Positions 15,356 through 25,110 of a stretch of 48,767 nucleotides of DNA are shown in pieces. The notes under the pieces are model-generated. The model saw only the letters and a list, made by a program, of their open reading frames with translations, was not told the origin of the DNA and ran no database searches. Within the stretch, counting starts at the first letter, position 1. Each line of letters opens with the position of its first letter. The stretch spans positions 1 to 48,767 of the forward strand of contig CAILIO010000013.1 in NCBI GenBank assembly GCA_903834285.1, read 5' to 3'. A program made the position numbers and the translations under genes. This DNA comes from an uncultured Sphingomonadales bacterium. Lineage in GTDB: Bacteria; Pseudomonadota; Alphaproteobacteria; Sphingomonadales; Sphingomonadaceae.

Positions 15356-16796
15356 GCCAGCTGCGCCCGTCTCGCTCGGTCAGGGCGATGCCGGCATTGG
15401 GGCCCCAGCTACCGGCGGGATACGGCTTCACGTCCATCTTGGTATCAGCCCAGACGCGGCGGATCGCATCGACCCAGGTCCACTGCGCCTCGACCTCGTC
15501 GCGGCGGACGAACAGGGTCTGTTCACCTTCGATGAGATCGAGCAACAAGCGCTCATAGGCAATGCGGCGGCGCGCCTTGGCAAAGGCAGTGGTGAGCGAG
15601 AGATCGAGATTGACTTCGCGCAGTACGATCCCGCCACGATCGAGGCCGGGCTCCTTGGCCATGACCTGAAGGCGGACGTATTCCTCGGGCTGGAGGCGGA
15701 TGACGAGGCGGTTGGCGGCGAGCTTACCGCCGCGCTGCGTGAAGATATTGTGCGGCACGCCCTTGAACTGAACGACGATCTCGCTGCGCCGTTCGGCCAT
15801 GCGCTTGCCGTGGCGCAAGTAGAAGGGCACGCCCTGCCAGCGCCAGTTATCGACATGGGCCTTGATCGCGACATACGTCTCGGTATCAGACGATTTGCCG
15901 AGATCTTCGAGATAGCTGGTGACGGCACTGCCGCCGACGGCGCCTGCGCCATACTGGCCGCGCACCATTTCCTCGGCGCGAACCGGACGCAGCGCGCGCA
16001 GGACCTTGACCTTCTCGTCGCGGATCGAGGTGGCGTCGAACTCAACCGGCGGCTCCATCGCGGTGAGCGCGACAAGCTGGAGCATATGGTTCTGCACCAT
16101 GTCGCGCAGCGCGCCGGTATCGTCATAGAAACCCTTGCGGCCTTCGAGACCCACGGTTTCGCTGACAGTGATCTGCACGTGATCGATGCCAGCGCTGTTC
16201 CACAGCGGCTCGAACATCATGTTGGCAAAGCGCAGGGCCAGGAGGTTCTGGACGGTTTCCTTGCCGAGATAGTGATCGATGCGGAAAATTTGGCGTTCGG
16301 AGAAGCCCGCCGCAACCGCGTCGTTGATCCGGCGGCTTGAGGCCAGATCATTACCGAGCGGCTTTTCCAGGCCGATGCGCACGCCTTCGTGGGCGAGGCC
16401 GGCGAGGCGCAGACCCTCGATGGTCGGCTCGAACAATGCGGGTGCGGTAGACAGGAAGATCGAAAGGCCGCACGAGGTATCGCCGAGCTTTTCCGCAAGG
16501 CCGGCAAAGCCTTCGGGCTTCGAGGCATCGAGCGTCTGATATTCTAGGCGCTCGAGGAAACTCGCCAGCCGGGTCTCGTCCTTGCGATCGGCGGGAAGAA
16601 ATTCGTCCAGCGCGGCGCGGGCCATCTCGCGAAATTCGGCGTCATCGTGGACCGAGCGCGCGGTGCCGACGATGCGCAAAGTGGGATCGATCAGTCCATC
16701 CTCGTGCAGCGCGTAGAGCGAGGGCAGCAGCATGCGCCGGGAAAGATCGCCGGTCGCGCCGAACAGGAGCAGGGCGGAACAGCTGGTGGCGGCCAT
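15348..16796 (-). CDS. zwf: Glucose-6-phosphate 1-dehydrogenase
   Basis: 482 residues from ATG 16796. It oxidises glucose-6-phosphate to 6-phosphogluconolactone with NAD(P)+. The nucleotide-binding motif GATGDLSRR is at 13-21, EKPLGND and the active-site IDHYLGKETVQNLLALRF follow in the middle, and the C-terminal alpha+beta domain is complete. GAGGAG precedes this ATG by 10 bases; a reading from 16841 would add 15 residues unlike other Zwf proteins. First gene of the operon; a palindrome lies on its promoter. Confidence 0.96.
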   Translation of the reverse strand: MAATSCSALLLFGATGDLSRRMLLPSLYALHEDGLIDPTLRIVGTARSVHDDAEFREMARAALDEFLPADRKDETRLASFLERLEYQTLDASKPEGFAGLAEKLGDTSCGLSIFLSTAPALFEPTIEGLRLAGLAHEGVRIGLEKPLGNDLASSRRINDAVAAGFSERQIFRIDHYLGKETVQNLLALRFANMMFEPLWNSAGIDHVQITVSETVGLEGRKGFYDDTGALRDMVQNHMLQLVALTAMEPPVEFDATSIRDEKVKVLRALRPVRAEEMVRGQYGAGAVGGSAVTSYLEDLGKSSDTETYVAIKAHVDNWRWQGVPFYLRHGKRMAERRSEIVVQFKGVPHNIFTQRGGKLAANRLVIRLQPEEYVRLQVMAKEPGLDRGGIVLREVNLDLSLTTAFAKARRRIAYERLLLDLIEGEQTLFVRRDEVEAQWTWVDAIRRVWADTKMDVKPYPAGSWGPNAGIALTERDGRSWHD

Positions 16797-16854
16797 GGGC
16801 GGCAAACTCCTCATCCGGGCTGCTCTGCGCGAGGCCCGCAAGGCCCCCTAGACC

Positions 16855-16901
16855 CTTATATGCCCCAATTGTAGCAGGGCTTCAGCACGCATAAGTATGC
16901 G
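16855..16901 (-). promoter_or_regulatory. zwf promoter region with palindromic operator
   Basis: On the minus strand the perfect 6-bp-arm palindrome CGCATA-CT-TATGCG (16888-16901) overlaps the -35 position of a TACAAT -10 box (16868-16873); a second AT-rich box, TATAAG, is at 16855-16860. The palindrome resembles the sites before the maltodextrin receptor and transporter (10/14 to the first), but its centre is AG/CT, not the CG common in LacI-type operators. A repressor site for the zwf operon is inferred. Confidence 0.5.
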
Positions 16902-16930
16902 AGTTGGAATGGACAAGCCTGCCCTTCGCC

Positions 16931-17839
16931 TCATTTGCGCAGCAGCCAGGCGAAGATCTCCGGCAGGCGCGCAGCCCAGGCGTTTTCCTCGTGCTCGGCG
17001 CCGGGGTAGACGCGGCTTTCGAAATCGGCGCCGCGCCGCCAACCCAGCTTGGCGAACTCCGCGTCGATCGGCTCCTGATAAGGCGCATAGAAGGCATCGA
17101 GCGTGGCGGTGCCGTGGTCCATCCAAATGCGCCGGCCCGCGGGAGCGCCGAGCGTCCTGTCGAGGAAGCCGGTCCAGACGGCGAGTGTCTCGTGATTGAA
17201 GCCCTTTATCGCGTCAGGGCTGATCGCGGGCCAGTGTGAACTGAGGCAGGCGGCCTGCCCGTAGACATCGGGCCGCGCGGCGATGGCATAACAACTCATC
17301 AGGCCACCCATGCTGGAGCCTGCAATGGCGGTATCCTCGCGGCCCGCGCGGGTACGGAACGAGGTGTCAACCCAGGCCTTGAGCGGACCTGCCAGCCAGG
17401 CAAGATAAGCGTCCGAAATCACCGGCCCGCCGGCGATCTCGTCCATCTTCGCCTTGAGCGCAGGCGGTGCGGCATCATAGGCGGGGCGCGGCAGATACTG
17501 GCGAAAGCGGTCCTTGCCTGGGGCCCACACGCCGACGATGATACGCGGCTCGATCCCCTGCCCCGTTGCCTTGAGCATGGCCTTGTCGGCCGCCCAGATC
17601 TTGTTGAAGTTGGAGTTCTTCAGATCGAACAGGTTGTGCCCGTCGTGCATGTAGAGGACGGGATAGCGTTTGCCGGACGTGTCGTAGCCCGGCGGCAGCC
17701 AGATCGTGAGGCGCTGGGGCGGCAGGCCCGCTGCCTGCACTTCGGTATATTCGATACGCCGTCCGGTGTCCTCCTGCGCCGTGGCCAGCCCCGGAAGGAT
17801 CAGCGCCGCGAGCAGTAGGAGGAGGTGCCGCAATGTCAC
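16931..17839 (-). CDS. Secreted alpha/beta-hydrolase, putative esterase (EstD/IroE-like)
   Basis: 302 residues with a signal peptide (LRHLLLLLAALILPGLATAQ). The alpha/beta-hydrolase fold shows RYPVLYMHDGHNLFD (oxyanion region), the nucleophile elbow GSSMGG at about 175-180, and a late Asp/His with His likely in YPGAEHEENAW. Relatives are annotated as carbohydrate or siderophore esterases. It is the last gene of the maltodextrin operon, its start overlapping the GH97 stop by 4 bp (ATGA), so it may remove acyl groups from oligosaccharides in the periplasm; this is inference from context. Confidence 0.82.
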   Translation of the reverse strand: MTLRHLLLLLAALILPGLATAQEDTGRRIEYTEVQAAGLPPQRLTIWLPPGYDTSGKRYPVLYMHDGHNLFDLKNSNFNKIWAADKAMLKATGQGIEPRIIVGVWAPGKDRFRQYLPRPAYDAAPPALKAKMDEIAGGPVISDAYLAWLAGPLKAWVDTSFRTRAGREDTAIAGSSMGGLMSCYAIAARPDVYGQAACLSSHWPAISPDAIKGFNHETLAVWTGFLDRTLGAPAGRRIWMDHGTATLDAFYAPYQEPIDAEFAKLGWRRGADFESRVYPGAEHEENAWAARLPEIFAWLLRK

Positions 17840-19902
17840 TTGCCCGGATGCAGCCGGATCGCCGCGCCGCCGCCGGGGGCAAGCCAGAGCGGGAGCTTGT
17901 CGCCCTTCCTGAGCGTCACGGTCGCATAGGCGATCTTGTGGCGGGCGTCGGTTTCGTAGGTGGCCCCTTCCCCGTCCTTCCAGATAGTTGCGGTGTAGGT
18001 CTTGCCCGCGTCGAGGAAGTCCATCGAGAGCGTGACATCGCGTGCGGCGTGGCCGTTGACGCCGCCGACATACCAGTCCTCGCTGTTGCGATCCTTGCGC
18101 GCGAAGATCGCGTAATCGCCAACTTCACCCGCGATGAGGTGGCTTTCGGACCAGTCCGCCGGCACTTGACGGATGAATTCCAGCTCCTTGGGATGGGCAG
18201 CAAGGCTCTCGATGAAGTCCGAGGCCATCTGGATCGGCGAATAGATCGCGAGATAAAGCCCGAGCTGCTTGGCGAGCGTCGAGGCGAGCGGCACGTGGTT
18301 CGCGCCTTCTAGGCTCAGCATGCCGGGGGTGAAGTCCATGGGCCCCGAGAGCATGCGAGTATAGACAAGCGTGGGCTCGTGGTCAGGCCCGTTGGCGAAC
18401 TGGCCCCAGGCGTTGTATTCCATGCCCCGCGCGCCCTCGCGGTCGATCCAGTTGGGATATGTGCGGCGCAGGCCGGTATCCTTCACCGGCTCATGCGCAT
18501 CGATGGCCACCTGATACTTCGCAGCGGTTTCGACGACCTTGAGGTGATGCTGCACGGTGCGCTGGCCTTCGTGCCATTCCATGCGCGTCTCGCCCGGTTG
18601 GTCGCCGGGGGCGATGATGCCGCCCGCATCGGCGACATAGCCGGTCTTTACCGAATGCATGCCGAGCGACTGGTAGAGCTTCATTGCCGGCTCGAGCTGG
18701 GCCTCATAGTTGGCGATATTGCCGCCAGTTTCGTTGTGGCCGATCAGCTGGATCTTGTTTTTGGCGGCATAGGCGGTGACGGCCTTAAGGTCGAAATCGG
18801 GCACGGCCTCGGTATAGCTGAAGTCCTGCCCGTGGCCGAACCAGTCACCGTTCCAGCCCTTGTCCCAGCCTTCGACGAGCAGACCGCCGAAGCCGTTCTT
18901 GGCGGCAAAATCAATGTACTGCTTCGCGCGCGCAGTGGTGGCGCCATGACGCGGGCCTTCGGCCCAAGTCCAGTCGCCCCGGATCATGCCCCACCAGATA
19001 CCGACGTACTTCATCGGCTTGAACCAGCTGACATCGCCGATCTTGTTCGGCTCGTTGAGATTCAGCTCGAGATCGTTCTCGACAAGGCCTGCCGCGCTGT
19101 CGGCAATACGGATCGTGCGCCAGGGGGTGTTGAAGGGCAGATCGCGGATCACGGCTGACCCGCGCGAGGAAGGCGCAAGGGTCGTGCGGAACAGCTGGCG
19201 CTCGGCGCGCTTGAAATACATCGCCGAGTAATCGACTAGCGCGGCCTCGTGGAACGCGAGGTGCGTGCCATCATCGAGACGCATGGTGATCGGGGTCTGC
19301 GCGGTGGCCACCGCGTTGATCGGGGTGCGCTGGTAGATCTGCTCCTCGCGGTTCCATTCAAGGCCAGCGACCCAGAAGGCGGTGCCGGACTGCGCGACGT
19401 CGAACTCGGTCCACTCGTCGGCGATCTTAATCGTCTTGAGGCCGGGCTGTTCGGGGAGTTCGTAGCGGAAGCCGAAGCCATCGTTGAACAGACGGAAGCG
19501 CACGTTCATCTTCCGGCCGGCGTAGTCGGCGTTCTGCTCGAAGTGAACGAGCACTTCGTTGTGGTGATCGCGCACATAGCGGCGCTCGCCCCAGGGCTGT
19601 TCCCAGGTCGTATCCGCGCTTGCGGTCTCCGACCCTGTGATGCGGAATCCGCGCACCAGATTGAGCCCGTCGGTCAGGGTGAAGCCGAGCTTGGATGCGC
19701 TGATGAGGAGCTTGCCCTTGCGCGAGAGCGAATAGACCGGGCGGTCGCTGCCATCGGTGGTGACGGTGAGGACGAGGCTCCCATCGGGCGAGGCGGCGTT
19801 GACCACGACCTTCTGCGGCACCGTCTGCGCGAGCGCGGTGGTCGGAAGCAGCGCGGTGGCAGCTAGCGCAGTCAGGGCGGCCTTGCGGAACGTTTTGTAC
19901 AT
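17836..19902 (-). CDS. GH97 alpha-glucosidase (SusB-like), secreted
   Basis: 688 residues with a signal peptide ending near ALAQT (about 26). It has the three-part GH97 layout: N-terminal beta-supersandwich (about 30-290), (beta/alpha)8 catalytic barrel (about 290-580) and C-terminal beta domain. The barrel has WWGMIRGDWTWAEGPRHGATT, LLVEGWDKGWNGDW, IGHNETGGN, AIDAHEPVKDTG and WIDREGARGMEYNAW; the Glu residues in HEP and GMEYN suggest the inverting alpha-glucosidase branch, as in Bacteroides SusB, not the retaining alpha-galactosidase branch. It starts 5 bp after the GH13 alpha-glucosidase and is likely periplasmic. Confidence 0.93.
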   Translation of the reverse strand: MYKTFRKAALTALAATALLPTTALAQTVPQKVVVNAASPDGSLVLTVTTDGSDRPVYSLSRKGKLLISASKLGFTLTDGLNLVRGFRITGSETASADTTWEQPWGERRYVRDHHNEVLVHFEQNADYAGRKMNVRFRLFNDGFGFRYELPEQPGLKTIKIADEWTEFDVAQSGTAFWVAGLEWNREEQIYQRTPINAVATAQTPITMRLDDGTHLAFHEAALVDYSAMYFKRAERQLFRTTLAPSSRGSAVIRDLPFNTPWRTIRIADSAAGLVENDLELNLNEPNKIGDVSWFKPMKYVGIWWGMIRGDWTWAEGPRHGATTARAKQYIDFAAKNGFGGLLVEGWDKGWNGDWFGHGQDFSYTEAVPDFDLKAVTAYAAKNKIQLIGHNETGGNIANYEAQLEPAMKLYQSLGMHSVKTGYVADAGGIIAPGDQPGETRMEWHEGQRTVQHHLKVVETAAKYQVAIDAHEPVKDTGLRRTYPNWIDREGARGMEYNAWGQFANGPDHEPTLVYTRMLSGPMDFTPGMLSLEGANHVPLASTLAKQLGLYLAIYSPIQMASDFIESLAAHPKELEFIRQVPADWSESHLIAGEVGDYAIFARKDRNSEDWYVGGVNGHAARDVTLSMDFLDAGKTYTATIWKDGEGATYETDARHKIAYATVTLRKGDKLPLWLAPGGGAAIRLHPGK

Positions 19903-19907
19903 CGGGA

Positions 19908-21560
19908 TTATTCCTCGATCAGCAGGGCGCCGAAGGGCGGCAGGGTTCCGAGGCTGGCGCCGTTCACCGTCTGCAGCACGCCGCCGCCGGAGGGCGCCGC
20001 AGCCGGCCAGGCCGCATGGCGCGGCCCCATGTTGATGACGCCGACTACGCTCAAACCGTCAGCGTCGCGGCGGAAAGTGAGGACATCTGTGCCAGCGTGA
20101 AGCACGCTGAAATCCCCGGTGCGCAGCGCGGGATGGCTGCGGCGCAGCGCGAGGAGATCGCGCGTGAGATGGAGCAAGGAATTGGGATCAGCCTCCTGCA
20201 AGTCGACCGCGCGGGCATGGTTTTCATCACCCAGCGGAAGCCACGGCTGGCCAGTGGTGAAGCCGCCCTGCTCGCTCTGCGCTTGCCACGGCAGCGGCGT
20301 GCGCGCGCCGTCGCGCGAAAGCGTGAGCGGCCAGTTGGCGATCGCCTCCGGGTCCTGGATCTGCTCGAAAGGAATATCGACCTGCGTGAGCCCCAGTTCC
20401 TCGCCCTGATAGATGATGATGTTGCCGCGCAGCGATGCCAGCAGCATGGCCTTCATCCGCGCGAAAGGTTCGACATCCTGCGGCGCACACCAGCGCGAAA
20501 GCGCGCGCGGCGCATCGTGGTTCTCGAAGGCCCAGCTTGGCCAGCCCGTGCCCGGCGCATCGGGCCACTTGGCCTGCGTATCAGCGACAAGCTGCGGCGT
20601 CAGGCGGTCGGCATAAAGGAAATCGAAACCATAGGCACTGTTGAGGCGGTCCTGCCCGGCGGTGAATTCCTGCATCTCGATCTCGGCAAAGTCGCCGCCG
20701 ACTTCGGCCAGTGTGAACACCGCGCCATAGCGGTTGCACAGGCCACGGAGCCGCTCGATGAAGCGGACAATATCGGGGTGCGACTGGTTGTAGACCTTGA
20801 GCTGGTAGTCGAACGGCCGGGTGCGGCGACGGCCGTCGTAGGGTGCTGGCGGATTGTTGCGCAGCCCGGGGTCGTGCATCAGGAAATTGAGCGCATCGAT
20901 GCGGAACCCGTCGACGCCGCGGTCGAGCCAGAACTGCATGACGCCCAGCAGCGCATCCTGCACAGCGGGATTGTGCGCGTTGATCTGAGGCTGGCTCGAG
21001 AGAAAATTGTGCAGGTAATACTGGCAGCGGCGCGCGTCCCATGTCCAGGCCGGGCCGCCGAAGACCGACTGCCAGTTTGATGGCGGAGAGCCGTCTTCCC
21101 GCGGGTCGGCCCAGACGTACCAGTCGGCGCGGGGGTTGTCGCGGCTCTGGCGACTTTCCTCGAACCACGGATGCTGGTCCGAGGTATGCGCATAGACCTG
21201 ATCGATGGTGACTTTGAGGCCCAGCTCGTGCGCGCGCGCGACCATCCTGTCGAAATCGGCGAGCGTACCGAAGATCGGATCGACGTCGCAGTAATCCGCC
21301 ACGTCATAGCCGAAATCGCGCATCGGCGAGGTGAAGAAGGGCGAGACCCAGATCGCATCGACACCGAGCGCGGCGACATGGTCGAGCCGCGCGGTGATCC
21401 CGGGCAAATCACCGATCCCGTCGCCGTTCGCATCGCAGAAGCTGCGCGGATAGATCTGGTAAATCGCAGCACCCCGCCACCACGGCAGGTCGGCCGGTTC
21501 GGGGTTCGCCCCGGGATTGGGCTGTGTCAGGCGATTTGCCGGGGTCATGCTTGAAGTCAT
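19908..21560 (-). CDS. GH13 alpha-glucosidase (oligo-1,6-glucosidase-like), cytoplasmic
   Basis: 550 residues, no signal peptide. The GH13 conserved regions are all present: DQVYAHTSDQHPWF (region I), GVDGFRIDALNF with the nucleophile Asp (II), FTLAEVGG with the acid/base Glu (III) and FENHDAPR (IV). The WWRGAAIYQIYPRSF start is typical of the GH13 alpha-glucosidase group that splits maltose and short maltodextrins. I use ATG 21560, which overlaps the amylase stop (ATGA); an upstream reading from 21602 would overlap the previous gene by 46 bp. Probably it finishes hydrolysis of sugars imported by the MFS carrier. Confidence 0.93.
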   Translation of the reverse strand: MTSSMTPANRLTQPNPGANPEPADLPWWRGAAIYQIYPRSFCDANGDGIGDLPGITARLDHVAALGVDAIWVSPFFTSPMRDFGYDVADYCDVDPIFGTLADFDRMVARAHELGLKVTIDQVYAHTSDQHPWFEESRQSRDNPRADWYVWADPREDGSPPSNWQSVFGGPAWTWDARRCQYYLHNFLSSQPQINAHNPAVQDALLGVMQFWLDRGVDGFRIDALNFLMHDPGLRNNPPAPYDGRRRTRPFDYQLKVYNQSHPDIVRFIERLRGLCNRYGAVFTLAEVGGDFAEIEMQEFTAGQDRLNSAYGFDFLYADRLTPQLVADTQAKWPDAPGTGWPSWAFENHDAPRALSRWCAPQDVEPFARMKAMLLASLRGNIIIYQGEELGLTQVDIPFEQIQDPEAIANWPLTLSRDGARTPLPWQAQSEQGGFTTGQPWLPLGDENHARAVDLQEADPNSLLHLTRDLLALRRSHPALRTGDFSVLHAGTDVLTFRRDADGLSVVGVINMGPRHAAWPAAAPSGGGVLQTVNGASLGTLPPFGALLIEE

Positions 21561-23404
21561 CGGGTAGTCTGTGTCCCTGGGGAGGAAGGGAGAAGGCGGC
21601 ACACTGCGCTGCCGAACGCGGGAAGATCGAGCATGATACTCCCCGGTGCGGAGACACGCGCCGGGCAGGTACCGTACAGCGTTTCAAGGATCTCGGCCGA
21701 GGTGCCGACTACGCTGGCCGCATGGATCGGGACATCGGAAGTGTTGAAGGCGATGAGATATTCCGCGCCGGTTGCGGGATCGAAGCGCGAGACGCTGAAC
21801 AACCCCGGCTTTTCGGAATAGCCGCGCACGACCTGGCGCCCACGCGCCAGCGCAGCGTGGGTCGCGCGCAATGCGGCCAGTTCGTGGATCAAGCGGTAGA
21901 AAGGGTGGGCGGGATCGAAATGGCCGAAGCCGGCGGACCGGGTTGCATCGAGAACAGGATTGTCGAGGTAGCTCGCTGTCTGTGAAGCGAACATGTCCTC
22001 GCGCGCGTCAGTATCGTTGCCATCGCCGACAAAGCCTTGCTCGTCCCCATAGTAGATCACCGGCGAACCGCGCAGGGTGAGCAGCATGACATGGGCAAGG
22101 CGGACGCGGGACTCGAGCTCTGTCTGGCTGATGCCGGGACGATCATGACGGATGAGCGAGGAGAAGCGGCCCATGTCATGGTTGCCAAGGAAGGTCGGCA
22201 TGGCAAGCGCCGCCTGCTCGCCGCCTTCGTAAAGCACGTCCCCGTCGAATAATTCGGCAAGGACATTGGTGCCCCTACCCTGCCCCAGCGCGGCGCGGAC
22301 AGAGGCTTCGAAGGCAAAGTCGAGCACCGCTGGATAGCCGTCGCGCCGGGTGTACTGCGCGATGTAGCCGTTGCTGGGTTCTTCACGCGCCACTTCGCCG
22401 AAGATGGTGAAATTGGGAATGCCGCGCGCATGGGCGGTTTCGAGCATGGCCGGGATGAAGGCCTGCCAGAAACCCGCATCGACATGGCGCGCCGTGTCGA
22501 TGCGATATCCGTCGATGCCGAAGTTTTCGATCCATTGCCGGTAGATCGCAATCATCCCCTCGCGCACGCGGGGGTGTTCGGTGAACAGATCATCCAGACC
22601 GACGAAATCGCCGAAGCGCGCGCTCTCGCCGGTAAAGGTGGTATCGCCGCGGTTGTGGTAGAAGGCCGGATCGTTGAGCCACTCGGGCACTTTAACGTGC
22701 TCTTCACCGGCGGGAACGAAGGGCGTGTAGGCGAACGTTGGATCGGTCAGCTTGGCGAAATTCGCGGCAGAGGAATCCTGATCGCCGGCAAAGCCCGCAT
22801 TGATGGCTTCGCCCGATGGGCCGGGCCGCCGCGAATAGGGATAGTCGGCGCGGCTGCGATAAGGAAATCCGCCCGCTGCATCGCGCTCACGGTACTGGAT
22901 CACGTCCGCCGTGTGGTTGGCGATGATGTCCATATAGACCTTGAGCCCGCGTGAATGGGCGGCATCGACAAGCGCCTTGAAATCGGCGTTGGTGCCAAAG
23001 TGCGGATCGACGCGGGTAAAATCGGTGATCCAGTAACCGTGATAACCCGCGCTTTCCTGGCCCGGCGCGCCCTGTACGGGCTTGTTCTTGAACACCGGAC
23101 CGACCCAGACCGCCGTCGCGCCGAGGCCCTTGATGTAGTCGAGCCGTGAGATCAAGCCCTTGAGATCACCGCCGTGGTAGAAGCTCTTCGAGGCGGGATC
23201 GAACCCCGTCTTGAGCCGGTCGCCATTGAGGCCGCCGCGATCGTTGGCAGAATCGCCGTTCTCGAACCGGTCGGGCAAGAGGAAATAGATCAATTCGCCC
23301 GCTGCAGGGCGCGCCCGCACAGAATCGAGCGGCACATCGGCACGGGCAGGCGCGCTCGCCGCTGCCAGCGCGGCCAGCGCGGCGAGGCGAGCGAAGGCCT
23401 TCAT
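21557..23404 (-). CDS. GH13 alpha-amylase, secreted
   Basis: 615 residues with a signal peptide (MKAFARLAALAALAAASAPARA). GH13 regions: MDIIANHTAD (I), GIDGYRIDTARHVD (II, nucleophile Asp), FTIFGEVAREEP (III, Glu) and FLGNHDMGRF (IV), followed by a beta-sandwich domain C that ends near the stop. An insert of ~100 residues between regions I and II resembles the long domain B of cyclomaltodextrinase/amylase-type enzymes. The ATG at 23404 overlaps the halogenase stop (ATGA) and places the signal peptide at the N terminus, which the longer reading would not. It should cut imported maltodextrins in the periplasm. Confidence 0.93.
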   Translation of the reverse strand: MKAFARLAALAALAAASAPARADVPLDSVRARPAAGELIYFLLPDRFENGDSANDRGGLNGDRLKTGFDPASKSFYHGGDLKGLISRLDYIKGLGATAVWVGPVFKNKPVQGAPGQESAGYHGYWITDFTRVDPHFGTNADFKALVDAAHSRGLKVYMDIIANHTADVIQYRERDAAGGFPYRSRADYPYSRRPGPSGEAINAGFAGDQDSSAANFAKLTDPTFAYTPFVPAGEEHVKVPEWLNDPAFYHNRGDTTFTGESARFGDFVGLDDLFTEHPRVREGMIAIYRQWIENFGIDGYRIDTARHVDAGFWQAFIPAMLETAHARGIPNFTIFGEVAREEPSNGYIAQYTRRDGYPAVLDFAFEASVRAALGQGRGTNVLAELFDGDVLYEGGEQAALAMPTFLGNHDMGRFSSLIRHDRPGISQTELESRVRLAHVMLLTLRGSPVIYYGDEQGFVGDGNDTDAREDMFASQTASYLDNPVLDATRSAGFGHFDPAHPFYRLIHELAALRATHAALARGRQVVRGYSEKPGLFSVSRFDPATGAEYLIAFNTSDVPIHAASVVGTSAEILETLYGTCPARVSAPGSIMLDLPAFGSAVCRLLPSSPGTQTTR

Positions 23405-24945
23405 GCCGCCGCGCCCAGCTTGAGCGGCGGTGCGGCACAATGGCGCGCGATGAAGTCGGCGTGGCTGGGATAGCGCTCGACCTCGCGGCGGTAGAGCCCG
23501 TTCAGCGTCTCGAGGTAGGACTTGAGATCGGCTTCATCGATCGTCTCGGCCAGCCCGTGGCTGCGTTCGGGAACGATACCCTGCCCCGCCATGACCTGAA
23601 ACCAGCCCACTTCACCGAACAGCTCGTCGCCGTGGCGGAAGATGTGGCCGTTGGCGCGGAAAAGCTCGATCCGATCGCTCAGCGTGTCGGGTAGCACCAT
23701 TGCGCGCATGGCCTGCCAGAACGGCTCGGGCCGCTGGTTTACGTGGTAGTGCAGCACGATGAAATCGCGGATGCGCTCCATCTCGAAGGTGAACTGGCGG
23801 TTGTACTCGTCGCGCGCGGCCTGGGTCTGGTCCTTGCCGGGCAGGAACTTGAGGATGCGCGAGATGGCCGACTGGATGAGATGAATACTGGTCGATTCCA
23901 GCGGCTCGAGGAACCCGCTGGAAAGCCCCACCGCAATCACGTTGCCGCGCCAAGCCTCGGTGCGACGCCCGGTGGTGAAGCGGATGGGGCGCGGATCGGC
24001 GAGCGCGGGGGCATCGAGATGCGCGAGCAGGCTTTCCGCCGCCTCTTCGTCCGAGGTGAACGCGCTGCAATAGACGCGGCCATTGCCGGTGCGGTGCTGG
24101 AGCGGAATGCGCCACTGCCAGCCTGCGGTGTGCGCCGTGGCCCGGGTATAGGGCGTGAAGTTCTCGACCCGCCCGCTCGGTACCGCGAGGGCACGGTCGC
24201 AGGGCAGCCAATGCGTCCAATCGACATAACCGCTACCCATGGAGCCGCCGATCAGGAGACCGCGAAAACCAGTGCAATCGATAAAGAGGTCGCCGGAAAT
24301 CTCTTCGCCCGAGGCGAGAACGAGCGTCGTGATATCGCCGCTCAGCGGATCGTGACGGACTTCGGATATCTTGCCTTCACGGCGGGTAACGCTGCGGCCT
24401 TCGGCAAATTGGCGCAGAAACGCGGCATAAAGCCCCGCGTCGAAGTGAAACGCATGGGGCATTTCGGGGATGTTGCTGCTGGTGAGCGGATTACCGCGGT
24501 GCATGCGGCCGGCCTGTGCCGCCACTTCGTTGATGGCATAGTCGCCATGCGGACCCGCAATGCCGAGGCGGCGTCCGCGCGACCAGTAGTGATGGAACGC
24601 GCAGAGCCCGACATCGCGGCCGACATCGCCGAACGCGTGCATATAGCGCTCGCCCGGCGCGCCCCACCCGACGAATTCGATCGCCAGCTTGAAGGTCGCC
24701 TGCGTGGCGCGGATGAAGGCGTCCTCGTCGATGCCGAGCGCCTGGTTGAACATGCGGATCTGGGGGATCGTCGCTTCACCCACGCCCACGGTGCCAATCT
24801 CTTCGGATTCGACAAGCGTGACGGTGAAGCCGCGATCAAGGAAGTGCCCGAGAGCAGCAGCTGTCATCCACCCGGCCGTTCCGCCACCGGCCACAACGAT
24901 ACGCACGGGGCCCGGGGCGCTGCCGCTGGTCTCAGTGCTGCTCAT
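23401..24945 (-). CDS. Flavin-dependent halogenase (tryptophan halogenase family, BrvH/PrnA-like)
   Basis: 514 residues. FAD-binding GGGTAGW at 20-26; GVGEATIP at 54-61; the halogenase signature GWQWRIP at 275-281, which blocks ordinary monooxygenation; FLEPLEST at 345-352. The PrnA catalytic Lys79 aligns with K86 (ATFKLAIEFVGW) and PrnA Glu346 with E347, so the enzyme looks active. Such halogenases beside TonB receptors are known from Brevundimonas and Xanthomonas, where indole or related substrates were halogenated in vitro; the natural substrate is unknown. The gene lies between the receptor (213 bp upstream, with a hairpin) and the amylase (ATGA overlap). AGGGAG precedes the ATG. No flavin reductase is nearby. 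Confidence 0.92.
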   Translation of the reverse strand: MSSTETSGSAPGPVRIVVAGGGTAGWMTAAALGHFLDRGFTVTLVESEEIGTVGVGEATIPQIRMFNQALGIDEDAFIRATQATFKLAIEFVGWGAPGERYMHAFGDVGRDVGLCAFHHYWSRGRRLGIAGPHGDYAINEVAAQAGRMHRGNPLTSSNIPEMPHAFHFDAGLYAAFLRQFAEGRSVTRREGKISEVRHDPLSGDITTLVLASGEEISGDLFIDCTGFRGLLIGGSMGSGYVDWTHWLPCDRALAVPSGRVENFTPYTRATAHTAGWQWRIPLQHRTGNGRVYCSAFTSDEEAAESLLAHLDAPALADPRPIRFTTGRRTEAWRGNVIAVGLSSGFLEPLESTSIHLIQSAISRILKFLPGKDQTQAARDEYNRQFTFEMERIRDFIVLHYHVNQRPEPFWQAMRAMVLPDTLSDRIELFRANGHIFRHGDELFGEVGWFQVMAGQGIVPERSHGLAETIDEADLKSYLETLNGLYRREVERYPSHADFIARHCAAPPLKLGAAA

Positions 24946-25110
24946 CGCAGGCTCCCTGTGGTCCGAAAAATGGGGCGGTCCGAATGGTGGAACTGGCTAC
25001 CGCGCGGCCATCGGTTGGAAAGACGGGCGCGGTGCTATCGGCGCGGCTGTCCGGAGACCGGGCAGCCTGCCAGAATTTCTTCGTGGTTTCAGGCATGGGC
25101 CGAAGGTACC

